Shown here: in pieces, positions 1 through 6,419 of the stretch | Position numbering within the stretch: the first letter of the stretch is position 1 | How the letters are laid out: each line of letters starts with the position of its first letter | Assembly: GCA_003696125.1 (NCBI GenBank) | Contig: RFHZ01000423.1 | Location: forward strand, 1-6,419 | Source of the DNA: Nitrospinota bacterium | Lineage (GTDB): Bacteria > Tectomicrobia > Entotheonellia > J063 | Length of the DNA stretch: 6,419 nt | Direction of reading: 5' to 3' | The notes under the pieces: model-generated | Told to the model about the DNA's origin: nothing | Databases searched by the model: none | The model's input: the letters and a program-made list of their open reading frames with translations, nothing else | Program-made: the position numbers and the translations under genes

Positions 1-1237
1 CATGTACCTGATCGATTACCTCCATCAGCAGGGGATCGGTGTCATCCTCGATTGGGTCCCTTCCCATTTCCCCAGCGATGAACACGGGCTGGTCTATTTC
101 GACGGTACCCACCTGTACGAACATGCCGACCCCCGGCAGGGGTACCACCCGGACTGGCATAGCTATATCTATAACTACGGCCGCAACGAAGTGCGGGCCT
201 TCCTCATCAGCAGCGCCTTCTTCTGGCTGGATCGCTACCACGGGGATGGCCTGCGCGTGGATGCGGTCGCCTCCATGCTCTACCTCGATTACTCTCGTAA
301 GGAAGGGGAGTGGATCCCGAACCGGTACGGGGGACGAGAGAACCTGGAGGCGATCGACTTCCTCAAAAGCTTCAACGAAGCGGTGTACGGGGCCTTTCCT
401 GCCGTGCAAACCATCGCCGAAGAATCGACCGCCTGGCCCATGGTCTCCCGTCCCACCTACCTGGGAGGCCTGGGGTTTGGGATGAAGTGGAACATGGGGT
501 GGATGCACGATACGCTCGACTACTTCGCTCATGATCCCCTCTACCGCAAGTACCACCACAACCAGCTCACCTTCAGCCTCTGGTACGCCTTTGCCGAGAA
601 TTTCATCCTCCCCCTCTCGCACGATGAGGTGGTCTACGGCAAGGGGTCCCTGCTGGGAAAGATGCCCGGGGATGAGTGGCAACGGTTTGCCAACCTCCGC
701 CTCCTCTTTGGCTACATGTACGGCCATCCCGGCAAGAAGCTCCTCTTCATGGGGGGGGAATTCGGGCAGGAGCAGGAGTGGAATCATGAGGCCAGTCTCG
801 ACTGGCATCTCCTGCAATCCCCTCTCCACCGGGGAGTGCAACGCTGGGTCCAGGATCTGAACCGCTTCTACCGTACCCACCCGGCCCTGTACGAACAGGA
901 CTTTGTTCCAGAGGGATTCGAGTGGATCGACTTCCGGGACTGGGAACAGAGTATCATCAGCTTCCTTCGCAAGGGAAAAACCGCCTCTGCCCCCCTCCTG
1001 GTGGTCTGCAACTTCACCCCGGTCCCCCGGCAGAACTACCGGGTAGGGGTCCCGCAGGGAGGATTCTGGAAAGAGGTGCTGAACAGCGATGCCCCTGTCT
1101 ACGGCGGGAAGGGGTACGGGAACTTCGGAGGGGTAGAGGCGACCCCGGTACCTGCCGCCGGGAGAGAATACTCCCTCTCCCTCACCCTCCCCCCTCTCGG
1201 TGTCCTCTTCTTCCTGGGAGAAGGCGATGCTCATTAA
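1..1237 (+). CDS. glgB: 1,4-alpha-glucan branching enzyme GlgB (GH13), 3' part; 5' end outside window
   Basis: Cytoplasmic glycogen branching enzyme: it cuts an alpha-1,4 chain and rejoins it by an alpha-1,6 bond. The 411 visible residues (first full codon at base 2) begin inside the GH13 barrel just before region I ([10 protein letters not shown], Asp17, His22). They include the nucleophile Asp87 (GLRVDAV), the acid/base Glu140 (TIAEEST) and the stabilising Asp208 (LPLSHDEVV), then MGGEFGQE at 250-257 and a C-terminal beta domain from about residue 300. The spacings 87-140-208 equal those of E. coli GlgB (405-458-526, from memory). By that alignment about 318 N-terminal residues, with the CBM48-type domain, lie off the left edge, and the Met at base 2 is internal. 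The stop is TAA 1235-1237; treZ begins 11 bases before the gene ends. No frameshift or lost catalytic residue is seen. Confidence 0.97.
   Translation, partial: MYLIDYLHQQGIGVILDWVPSHFPSDEHGLVYFDGTHLYEHADPRQGYHPDWHSYIYNYGRNEVRAFLISSAFFWLDRYHGDGLRVDAVASMLYLDYSRKEGEWIPNRYGGRENLEAIDFLKSFNEAVYGAFPAVQTIAEESTAWPMVSRPTYLGGLGFGMKWNMGWMHDTLDYFAHDPLYRKYHHNQLTFSLWYAFAENFILPLSHDEVVYGKGSLLGKMPGDEWQRFANLRLLFGYMYGHPGKKLLFMGGEFGQEQEWNHEASLDWHLLQSPLHRGVQRWVQDLNRFYRTHPALYEQDFVPEGFEWIDFRDWEQSIISFLRKGKTASAPLLVVCNFTPVPRQNYRVGVPQGGFWKEVLNSDAPVYGGKGYGNFGGVEATPVPAAGREYSLSLTLPPLGVLFFLGEGDAH
1216..1224 (+). promoter_or_regulatory. Ribosome binding site that fixes the treZ start
   Basis: The purine-rich GGGAGAAGG lies inside the end of glgB. 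Its GGGAG core ends six bases before the ATG at 1227. The only longer start in this frame, GTG at 1200, has pyrimidine-rich sequence in front of it and no Shine-Dalgarno, so the ATG is preferred. Because the site is inside glgB, ribosomes finishing glgB would pass over it, which suggests translational coupling (inference). Confidence 0.7.
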
Positions 1238-3083
1238 GAGAGAAGCGTTGCCGAAAAACGGCGCCTGGTACAGGGAAAACCATCGCTGCACCTTCCGGGT
1301 CTGGGCCCCCCTGGCCCCGTCTGTAGACCTCAGGCTCCTCACCCCTGAGGAGCACCGGATACCGATGGACCGGCAGGAGCGAGGATACTGGGAGGTGGTG
1401 GTGGAGGGGATCGCTCCTGGTACACGCTACCTGTACCATGTGCCGGGAAAGGGGGAGCGCCCCGATCCTGCCTCCCATTTCCAACCCGACGGGGTCCATG
1501 CCCCCTCCCAGGTCGTCGATCACACCGGTTTTCCCTGGACCGATGATCGCTGGCGAGGACCTCTCCTCTCCGAGTTGATCATCTACGAGCTCCACGTGGG
1601 GACCTTTACGCCAGAGGGGACCTTTGAGGCGATCCTCCCCCGTCTCCCTGCCCTCCAAGAGCTGGGAATCACTGCTCTTGAGCTTATGCCGGTGGCCCAG
1701 TTCCCCGGGGAGCGGAACTGGGGATACGATGGGGTCTACCCCTTTGCCGTGCAGAACTCCTATGGGGGGCCGGCAGGACTGAAACGGCTTGTCAACGCCT
1801 GTCACAACGCCGGTATCGCCGTCATCCTCGATGTGGTGTACAACCATCTCGGTCCTGAAGGAAACTACCTGCGCGACTTCGGTCCTTACTTTACCAGGCG
1901 CTACCAGACACCATGGGGGGAGGCGATCAACTTCGACGGGGCGTACAGCGATGAGGTACGAGCCTTTTTCATCGAGAATGCCCTGTACTGGCTCCACCAC
2001 TACCACATCGATGCCCTCCGGCTCGATGCCGTGCACGCCATCCATGACCAGAGCGCCCTCCCCTTTCTCCAGGAACTCGCCCAGCAGGTAAACCGCTGGG
2101 CCCAGTACGAAGGGAGACGGGTCTATCTGATGGCGGAGAGCGATCTCAACGATCCCCGCCTCATCCGTCCCCCCCTCGTCGGGGGATACGGTATCCATGC
2201 CCAGTGGTGTGACGACTTCCACCATGCCCTGCATGCGTTGCTGACCGGAGAAAAGCAGGGCTACTACCAGGACTTCGGCAGAATAGCGCATCTGGTCAAA
2301 GCCTTGCGCGAAGGATTCGTCTATACCGGCCAGTATTCGGCTTACCGGCAGAGACGACACGGCCATACGGCAAAAGACCGTCCGGCCGAGCAGCTGGTCG
2401 TCTTTGCCCAGAACCACGATCAGATCGGGAACCGGATGCGGGGAGAGCGCCTCTCCCGGCTGGTCTCTTTTGAAGGGTTAAAACTCGCAGCCGGTGCGCT
2501 ACTCCTCTCCCCCTTCCTCCCCCTCCTCTTCATGGGAGAAGAATACGGGGAGGAGGCACCTTTCCCCTACTTCGTGAGCCACTCCGATCCGGCCCTGATC
2601 GAGGCGGTACGGCAGGGACGACAGGAGGAGTTTGGTGCCTTTGCCTGGCAGGGAATCCCCCCGGATCCGCAAAGCGTCGAGACCTTCCTCTCCGCAAAGC
2701 TCCGCTGGGAGAGGCAGGAGCAGGGGAAACACCGGGTCTTGCGAGACTTCTATCGCACGCTGATCCAACTGCGCCGGGAGATTCCGGCCCTGGCACAGCG
2801 GGATAAGGAGGCCCTGGAGGCGTGGGGGTGGGAAGCCCCTGAGGTACTCTTCCTGCGGCGGTGGACAGAGGAGAGCCAGGTCTTTCTCCTCTTCAACTTC
2901 CATCCTACCGCAGCCACCCTCCCCCTGCCCCTCCCTCCAGGACACTGGGACAAACGTCTTGACTCGGCAGAGTCCTGCTGGTATGGTCCAGGAACAGATC
3001 TACCGGACCGGCTGACGTCTGGTGAGACGGTCACCATCCGTGGCGAGAGCGTTGCCCTCTATTTACAGGAGGAGAGCGGATAA
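1227..3083 (+). CDS. treZ: Maltooligosyltrehalose trehalohydrolase TreZ (GH13)
   Basis: Hydrolyses the alpha-1,4 bond next to the trehalose end of maltooligosyltrehalose, the product of TreY, and so releases free trehalose in the cytoplasm (EC 3.2.1.141). The 618 residues start with a CBM48/E-set-like beta domain (about 10-100, with FRVWAP at 23-28). The GH13 barrel follows: [13 protein letters not shown] at 121-133, WGYDGVYPF at 165-173, region [16 protein letters not shown] at 201-215, nucleophile Asp267 (LRLDAVHAI), acid/base Glu304 (LMAESD), stabilising Asp398 (AQNHDQIGN), then [15 protein letters not shown] at 428-442 and a short C-terminal beta domain. The Glu-Asp spacing of 94 equals that recalled for Sulfolobus TreZ (283-377). 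NWGYDGV and NHLGPEGNY separate TreZ from branching enzymes. Length is normal or slightly long. The gene overlaps glgB by 11 bases in the +1 frame and shares one base with the next gene. The start was chosen on its ribosome binding site; a GTG at 1200 would add nine residues. Confidence 0.96.
   Translation: MLIKREALPKNGAWYRENHRCTFRVWAPLAPSVDLRLLTPEEHRIPMDRQERGYWEVVVEGIAPGTRYLYHVPGKGERPDPASHFQPDGVHAPSQVVDHTGFPWTDDRWRGPLLSELIIYELHVGTFTPEGTFEAILPRLPALQELGITALELMPVAQFPGERNWGYDGVYPFAVQNSYGGPAGLKRLVNACHNAGIAVILDVVYNHLGPEGNYLRDFGPYFTRRYQTPWGEAINFDGAYSDEVRAFFIENALYWLHHYHIDALRLDAVHAIHDQSALPFLQELAQQVNRWAQYEGRRVYLMAESDLNDPRLIRPPLVGGYGIHAQWCDDFHHALHALLTGEKQGYYQDFGRIAHLVKALREGFVYTGQYSAYRQRRHGHTAKDRPAEQLVVFAQNHDQIGNRMRGERLSRLVSFEGLKLAAGALLLSPFLPLLFMGEEYGEEAPFPYFVSHSDPALIEAVRQGRQEEFGAFAWQGIPPDPQSVETFLSAKLRWERQEQGKHRVLRDFYRTLIQLRREIPALAQRDKEALEAWGWEAPEVLFLRRWTEESQVFLLFNFHPTAATLPLPLPPGHWDKRLDSAESCWYGPGTDLPDRLTSGETVTIRGESVALYLQEESG
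1328..1353 (+). repeat. Overlapping inverted repeats inside treZ (two alternative hairpins)
   Basis: Two perfect stems share bases and cannot form together. GCTCCTCA (1334-1341) pairs with TGAGGAGC (1346-1353) across a CCCC loop. CCTCAGG (1328-1334) pairs with CCTGAGG (1344-1350) across nine bases. They lie about 100 bases into treZ, within codons for LLTPEE. No U-run follows, so this is not a normal intrinsic terminator. The pairing is seen directly; any function is unproven and it may be a by-product of coding. Confidence 0.3.
3067..3074 (+). promoter_or_regulatory. Strong Shine-Dalgarno site for the GH57/DUF3536 gene
   Basis: AGGAGGAG lies eight bases before the ATG at 3083, within the last codons of treZ. 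It is the best Shine-Dalgarno match of the three junctions in the window. With the TAATG stop-start overlap it supports both efficient initiation and coupling to treZ translation. Confidence 0.75.
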
Positions 3084-5503
3084 TGGAGCGATATCTCTGC
3101 ATCCATGGACATTTCTACCAGCCTCCCCGGGAAAACCCCTGGCTGGAAGAGGTGGAACTCCAGGACTCTGCCTATCCCTATCACGACTGGAATGAGCGGA
3201 TCACGGCCGAGTGTTATGCCCCCAACACCGCCTCCCGTATCCTCGACCCGGAGGGACGGATCATCGATATCGTGAACAACTACGCCAAGATGAGTTTTAA
3301 CTTTGGTCCCACCCTCCTCTCCTGGCTGGAGCGCCATAAGCCCGAGGTCTATCAGGCTATTATCGATGCCGATAAAGAGAGCAGGACCCGCTTCTCAGGA
3401 CATGGTTCTGCCCTGGCTCAGGTCTATAACCACATGATCATGCCTCTGGCCAACCGACGGGACAAGTACACCCAGGTGCTCTGGGGGATCAGGGATTTCC
3501 AGCACCGCTTCGGCCGCTTTCCAGAGGGGATGTGGCTTCCAGAGACGGCCGTCGATACGGAAACCCTCGAGGTCCTGGCCGAATGCGGGATCACCTTCAC
3601 CATCCTGGCCCCGCGCCAGGCCAGGCGGATCCGTCCCCTCCAGGCAACAACCTGGGAAGAGGTGGACAACGGCCGTATCGATCCGACCCGCCCCTACCTC
3701 TGCCTCCTCCCCTCTGGCCGGCAGATCACACTCTTCTTTTACGATGGCCCCATCTCCCAGGATCTCGCCTTTGGCGGGTTGTTGAACAGCGGGGAAGCCT
3801 TTGCCCAACGCCTGGTCTCTGCCTTTAACGAGCAGCGCACCTGGCCCCAGTTGGTGCATATCGCCACCGATGGCGAAACGTACGGCCACCATCACCGCTA
3901 CGGAGAGATGGCCCTCTCCTATTGTCTCCACTTCCTCGAGTCGCAAAACCTGGTTCGCCTCACCAACTATGGGGAGTACCTGGAAAGGCATCCCCCGACC
4001 CACGTGGTAGAGATCTTCGAGAACTCCTCCTGGAGCTGTATCCATGGGGTGGAACGCTGGCGGGAGGACTGCGGCTGCAACAGCGGGATGCATCCGGGCT
4101 GGACCCAGGCCTGGCGCAGGCCGCTGCGGGAGGCGATGGACTGGCTCCGCGACCGGCTGGCTCCTTTTTACGAGAGCACCGCCTCCCGGTACCTGCACCA
4201 TCCCTGGCGGGCGAGGGACGAGTACATCTCCCTCATCCTGGACCGCTCTCCGGAACGTGTCGAGGCCTTTCTCCACACCCACGGGAAAAGGCCCCTGTCC
4301 CGGGAGGAGAAGGGCACCGTCCTCATGCTGTTAGAGATGCAAAGAGATGCCTTGCTCATGTACACCAGTTGTGGCTGGTTCTTCGATGAAATCTCTGGCA
4401 TAGAGCCGGTCCAGGTCATGCTGTACGCCAGCCAGGCGATGCAGTACTACGAAAAGCTCGGGCAGACCTCGTTGGAGCCGGGGTACCTGCAGATTCTGGC
4501 CCAAGCCCCGAGTAACGTCTATGCGCACGGTGCCGAGCCGTACGAGATGTTTGTCAAGCCGGCCCGTGTCGATCTCCTCCGCGTCGGGGCCCACTATGCC
4601 ATCTCTTCCCTCTTTGCCGAGTACCCGCAAGAGACGCAGATCTTCTGCTATACGGCCCAGAGCGAGCGCTACGAACGGAGGGAGGCCGGACGGGTAACCC
4701 TGGCCACCGGAAAGGCGACTGTCCGCTCGGACATCACCTGGGAGGAGACGATGATGAGCTTTGCCGTGCTTCACCTGGGAGACCATAACATCCACGGCGG
4801 AGTGCGGGACTTCTCGGGTGAAGAGGAGTTCTCGGCGATGCAGGCCGAGGTGGGAGAGGCGTTTGAGCGGGGGGACCTGCCGGAAGTCATCCGGCGCATC
4901 GATACACACTTTGCCCCCCACACCTATGCCATCTGGCATCTCTTTAAAGATGCGCAGCGGCAGATCCTGGACCAGATCCTGCAATCGACCTATGAAGGGA
5001 TTGAGGCCCTCTACCGGCAGATATACGATACCAACTATCCCCTGATGAACTTCCTGCACGGACTCCAAATCCCCTTACCCAAGCCTCTTGCCGTTGCCGC
5101 AGAATACATCATCAACCGCGACCTGCAGGCCCTCTTTGCGCATGAGGAGATCGACCGGGAACGGTTGACCAACCTCATCCAGGAGACGAAGAGGCAGGGC
5201 ATCGAGCTCGATCGATCGACCCTCCGCTTTGCCGCCAGCCTCTGGATTACCTCCCAGTTTGAGCGTCTCTCCCAGCAGCCGGAAGACCTCTCCCTGCTCG
5301 AGACCCTCGAGGCGGTCTTTCAACTTTTGGCCCCCCTCTCCCTGGACCTCGATCTCTGGAAAGCCCAAAACCTCTACTCCTCTATCGGTGAGCACCTGTA
5401 TCACAGCCAGCAGGAAAGGGCCGCCCAGGGAGATGAGACCGCCCAACGGTGGGTCAGCCTCTTCCACACCCTCGGCTCCTATCTCGGGGTAAAGGTGAGC
5501 TGA
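3083..5503 (+). CDS. GH57-fold glycoside hydrolase, DUF3536-type; putative alpha-glucan-active enzyme of the trehalose operon
   Basis: An 806-residue protein, probably cytoplasmic (no signal peptide or membrane segment). The N-terminal half is a GH57-type catalytic domain: CIHGHFYQPPREN at 6-18 (the family's HxHQP-like region I), GMWLPET at 149-155 with the predicted nucleophile Glu154, and ATDGETYGHHH at 261-271 with the predicted acid/base Asp263. Both catalytic residues are present, so activity is likely. Next come a Cys-rich block (WSCIHGVERW then DCGC; Cys319, Cys330, Cys332) and MYTSCGWFFDEISGIE at 426-441, with Cys430. The rest, to 806, is largely helical with a conserved-looking patch LHLGDHNIHGG at 563-573; I assign it to DUF3536 from memory. 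GH57 members include amylases, branching enzymes and 4-alpha-glucanotransferases. The position between treZ and treY, sharing one base with each, suggests a maltodextrin substrate. The exact reaction is not known to me; debranching, chain trimming or transfer are all possible. The start is secure, because region I begins at residue 8 behind a strong ribosome binding site. Confidence 0.85.
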   Translation: MERYLCIHGHFYQPPRENPWLEEVELQDSAYPYHDWNERITAECYAPNTASRILDPEGRIIDIVNNYAKMSFNFGPTLLSWLERHKPEVYQAIIDADKESRTRFSGHGSALAQVYNHMIMPLANRRDKYTQVLWGIRDFQHRFGRFPEGMWLPETAVDTETLEVLAECGITFTILAPRQARRIRPLQATTWEEVDNGRIDPTRPYLCLLPSGRQITLFFYDGPISQDLAFGGLLNSGEAFAQRLVSAFNEQRTWPQLVHIATDGETYGHHHRYGEMALSYCLHFLESQNLVRLTNYGEYLERHPPTHVVEIFENSSWSCIHGVERWREDCGCNSGMHPGWTQAWRRPLREAMDWLRDRLAPFYESTASRYLHHPWRARDEYISLILDRSPERVEAFLHTHGKRPLSREEKGTVLMLLEMQRDALLMYTSCGWFFDEISGIEPVQVMLYASQAMQYYEKLGQTSLEPGYLQILAQAPSNVYAHGAEPYEMFVKPARVDLLRVGAHYAISSLFAEYPQETQIFCYTAQSERYERREAGRVTLATGKATVRSDITWEETMMSFAVLHLGDHNIHGGVRDFSGEEEFSAMQAEVGEAFERGDLPEVIRRIDTHFAPHTYAIWHLFKDAQRQILDQILQSTYEGIEALYRQIYDTNYPLMNFLHGLQIPLPKPLAVAAEYIINRDLQALFAHEEIDRERLTNLIQETKRQGIELDRSTLRFAASLWITSQFERLSQQPEDLSLLETLEAVFQLLAPLSLDLDLWKAQNLYSSIGEHLYHSQQERAAQGDETAQRWVSLFHTLGSYLGVKVS
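5492..5498 (+). promoter_or_regulatory. Ribosome binding site of treY, inside the end of the GH57 gene
   Basis: AAGGTGA ends four bases before the ATG at 5503. The spacing is short and the match to the anti-Shine-Dalgarno is moderate. The stop TGA at 5501-5503 overlaps the start as TGATG, so re-initiation by ribosomes leaving the upstream gene probably contributes (inference). Confidence 0.55.
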
Positions 5504-6419
5504 TGCGTATCCCTGTGGCTACCTATCGACTCCAATTCTCCCCGGCTTTGGGCTGGAGACAGGCACAAGAGATCGTGCCCTACCTGGCTGCCCTGGGGAT
5601 TTCTGACATCTATGCCTCCCCCATCTTCCAGGCCCGACCGGGGAGCACACACGGGTACGATGTGGTCGATCCGACCCGACTCAACCCGGAACTCGGCACG
5701 GCAGAGGATTTTGATATCCTCATCCAGCAGGTAAAGGCCCGCAACATGGGCTGGCTACAGGACATTGTCCCCAACCACATGGCCTATGACGGGACCAACC
5801 CGCTGCTCAGGGATGTGCTGGAGAATGGGGAGAGTTCTCCTCACTTTTCCGTCTTTGATATCGACTGGTCGCATCCCTATGCCAGCCTCCGGGGACGGGT
5901 GCTGGCCCCCTTTCTCGGCCGACCGTATGGGGAAGCGCTGGAAGCGGGAGACATCACCCTCCGTTACGACCGGCAGGGATTCACCATCAACTACTATACG
6001 CTGCAACTTCCCCTCAAGATCGAGTCCTACATTCCTCTCCTCACCCATCGGCTTTCCCTGCTCAGAAGACGGCTGGGAGAGGATCATCCCGACTACATCA
6101 AGTTTCTGGGCATCCTCTACTCCCTGAAAAACCTGCCCCTTGCGCCGACCGATTATCAGGAGAGGGCCGATCAGATCCGTTTCATCAAGCGGATGCTCTG
6201 GGAGCTGTACACCCAGAACGCAACCCTGCGAGACTTCCTGCAGGAGAATATTTCCCTCTTTCAGGGTGAGGCGGGAAAGCCGGAGAGTATAACCCGGCTG
6301 GACCATCTCCTCTCGGAACAGCACTTCCGTCTGGCCTTCTGGAAGGTGGCCACAGAAGAGATCAATTATCGGCGGTTCTTTAACATCAATGAGCTGATCT
6401 CGCTGCACATGGAAGAGGA
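5503..6419 (+). CDS. treY: Maltooligosyltrehalose synthase TreY (GH13), 5' part; runs off the right edge
   Basis: Intramolecular transglucosylase that converts the reducing-end alpha-1,4 bond of a maltodextrin into an alpha,alpha-1,1 bond (EC 5.4.99.15), giving the substrate of TreZ. The frame is open from ATG 5503 to the edge: 305 full codons plus two bases. Diagnostic motifs are ATYRLQF at 6-12, LGISDIYASPIF at 31-42, GSTHGYDVVDPTRLNPELG at 47-65, region I LQDIVPNHMAYD at 85-96 and YRRFFNINELISL at 289-301. The GYDVVDP and YRRFF blocks are specific to TreY within GH13. TreY proteins usually have about 700-950 residues, so well over half is missing. The catalytic residues lie beyond the edge: the nucleophile sits in an RIDHxDG-type region that normally follows shortly after YRRFF. 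The start fits the N-terminal motif and overlaps the upstream stop by one base. Nothing suggests that the visible part is damaged. Confidence 0.96.
   Translation, partial: MRIPVATYRLQFSPALGWRQAQEIVPYLAALGISDIYASPIFQARPGSTHGYDVVDPTRLNPELGTAEDFDILIQQVKARNMGWLQDIVPNHMAYDGTNPLLRDVLENGESSPHFSVFDIDWSHPYASLRGRVLAPFLGRPYGEALEAGDITLRYDRQGFTINYYTLQLPLKIESYIPLLTHRLSLLRRRLGEDHPDYIKFLGILYSLKNLPLAPTDYQERADQIRFIKRMLWELYTQNATLRDFLQENISLFQGEAGKPESITRLDHLLSEQHFRLAFWKVATEEINYRRFFNINELISLHMEE

Noticed and set aside
2-4. ATG at base 2 as the true start of glgB.
   Set aside because: The protein would begin in mid-barrel without the N-terminal domain and first barrel strands. Alignment of catalytic spacing to E. 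coli GlgB puts it near residue 319.
1200-1226. Longer treZ start at GTG 1200.
   Set aside because: The sequence before it is pyrimidine-rich with no Shine-Dalgarno, and the nine extra residues match nothing expected in TreZ. The ATG at 1227 has a well-placed GGGAG.
2168-2186. Short C-run/G-run inverted repeat (TCCCCC...GGGGGA) in treZ as a terminator.
   Set aside because: The stem is only six base pairs, lies inside the coding sequence and is not followed by a T-run. It follows from proline and glycine codons.
1182-2417. A 411-codon open frame on the - strand, opposite treZ.
   Set aside because: It lies opposite the well-supported treZ, shows no recognisable motif, and is low-complexity in the way expected from the complement of C/G-ending codons. 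It is a shadow of treZ.
3395-4282. Long open frames on the - strand (also 4331-5068 and 5755-6408) opposite the GH57 gene and treY.
   Set aside because: Their translations show no known domain and no sensible start context. All overlap genes with intact catalytic motifs on the + strand, and long antisense frames are common at this base composition.

Overview
The window is a piece of one bacterial operon for alpha-glucan and trehalose metabolism. All genes lie on the + strand and there is no intergenic space. In order it holds: the 3' part of glgB (glycogen branching enzyme, cut by the left edge), a complete treZ (maltooligosyltrehalose trehalohydrolase), a complete 806-residue GH57/DUF3536-type protein of unknown activity, and the first 305 codons of treY (maltooligosyltrehalose synthase, cut by the right edge). 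The genes overlap by 11, 1 and 1 bases (ATG inside the glgB tail, then TAATG, then TGATG). This argues for one polycistronic message with coupled translation. No promoter, terminator, RNA gene, mobile element or CRISPR array is visible.

The sequence is rich in G+C (roughly 60% by eye). C or G is preferred at third codon positions, and Shine-Dalgarno sites precede the starts. This fits a moderately high-GC bacterium. The combination treZ, DUF3536-type GH57, treY suggests an environmental Gram-negative lineage (Nitrospirota or deltaproteobacterial groups are guesses from memory), but the sequence does not settle the phylum.

The known enzymes form a glycogen-to-trehalose route. GlgB makes alpha-1,6 branches in glycogen. 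TreY turns the reducing-end glucose of a maltodextrin into an alpha,alpha-1,1-linked trehalosyl end. TreZ cuts that end off as free trehalose. The usual third partner, the debranching enzyme TreX/GlgX that supplies linear chains, is not in the window. The GH57-fold protein sits between treZ and treY, where it is most plausibly expressed in step with them. Its predicted catalytic Glu and Asp are intact, and it carries an unusual Cys-rich motif. It is the least understood component and the most interesting part of the window: it may supply, trim or rearrange the maltodextrins used by TreY.
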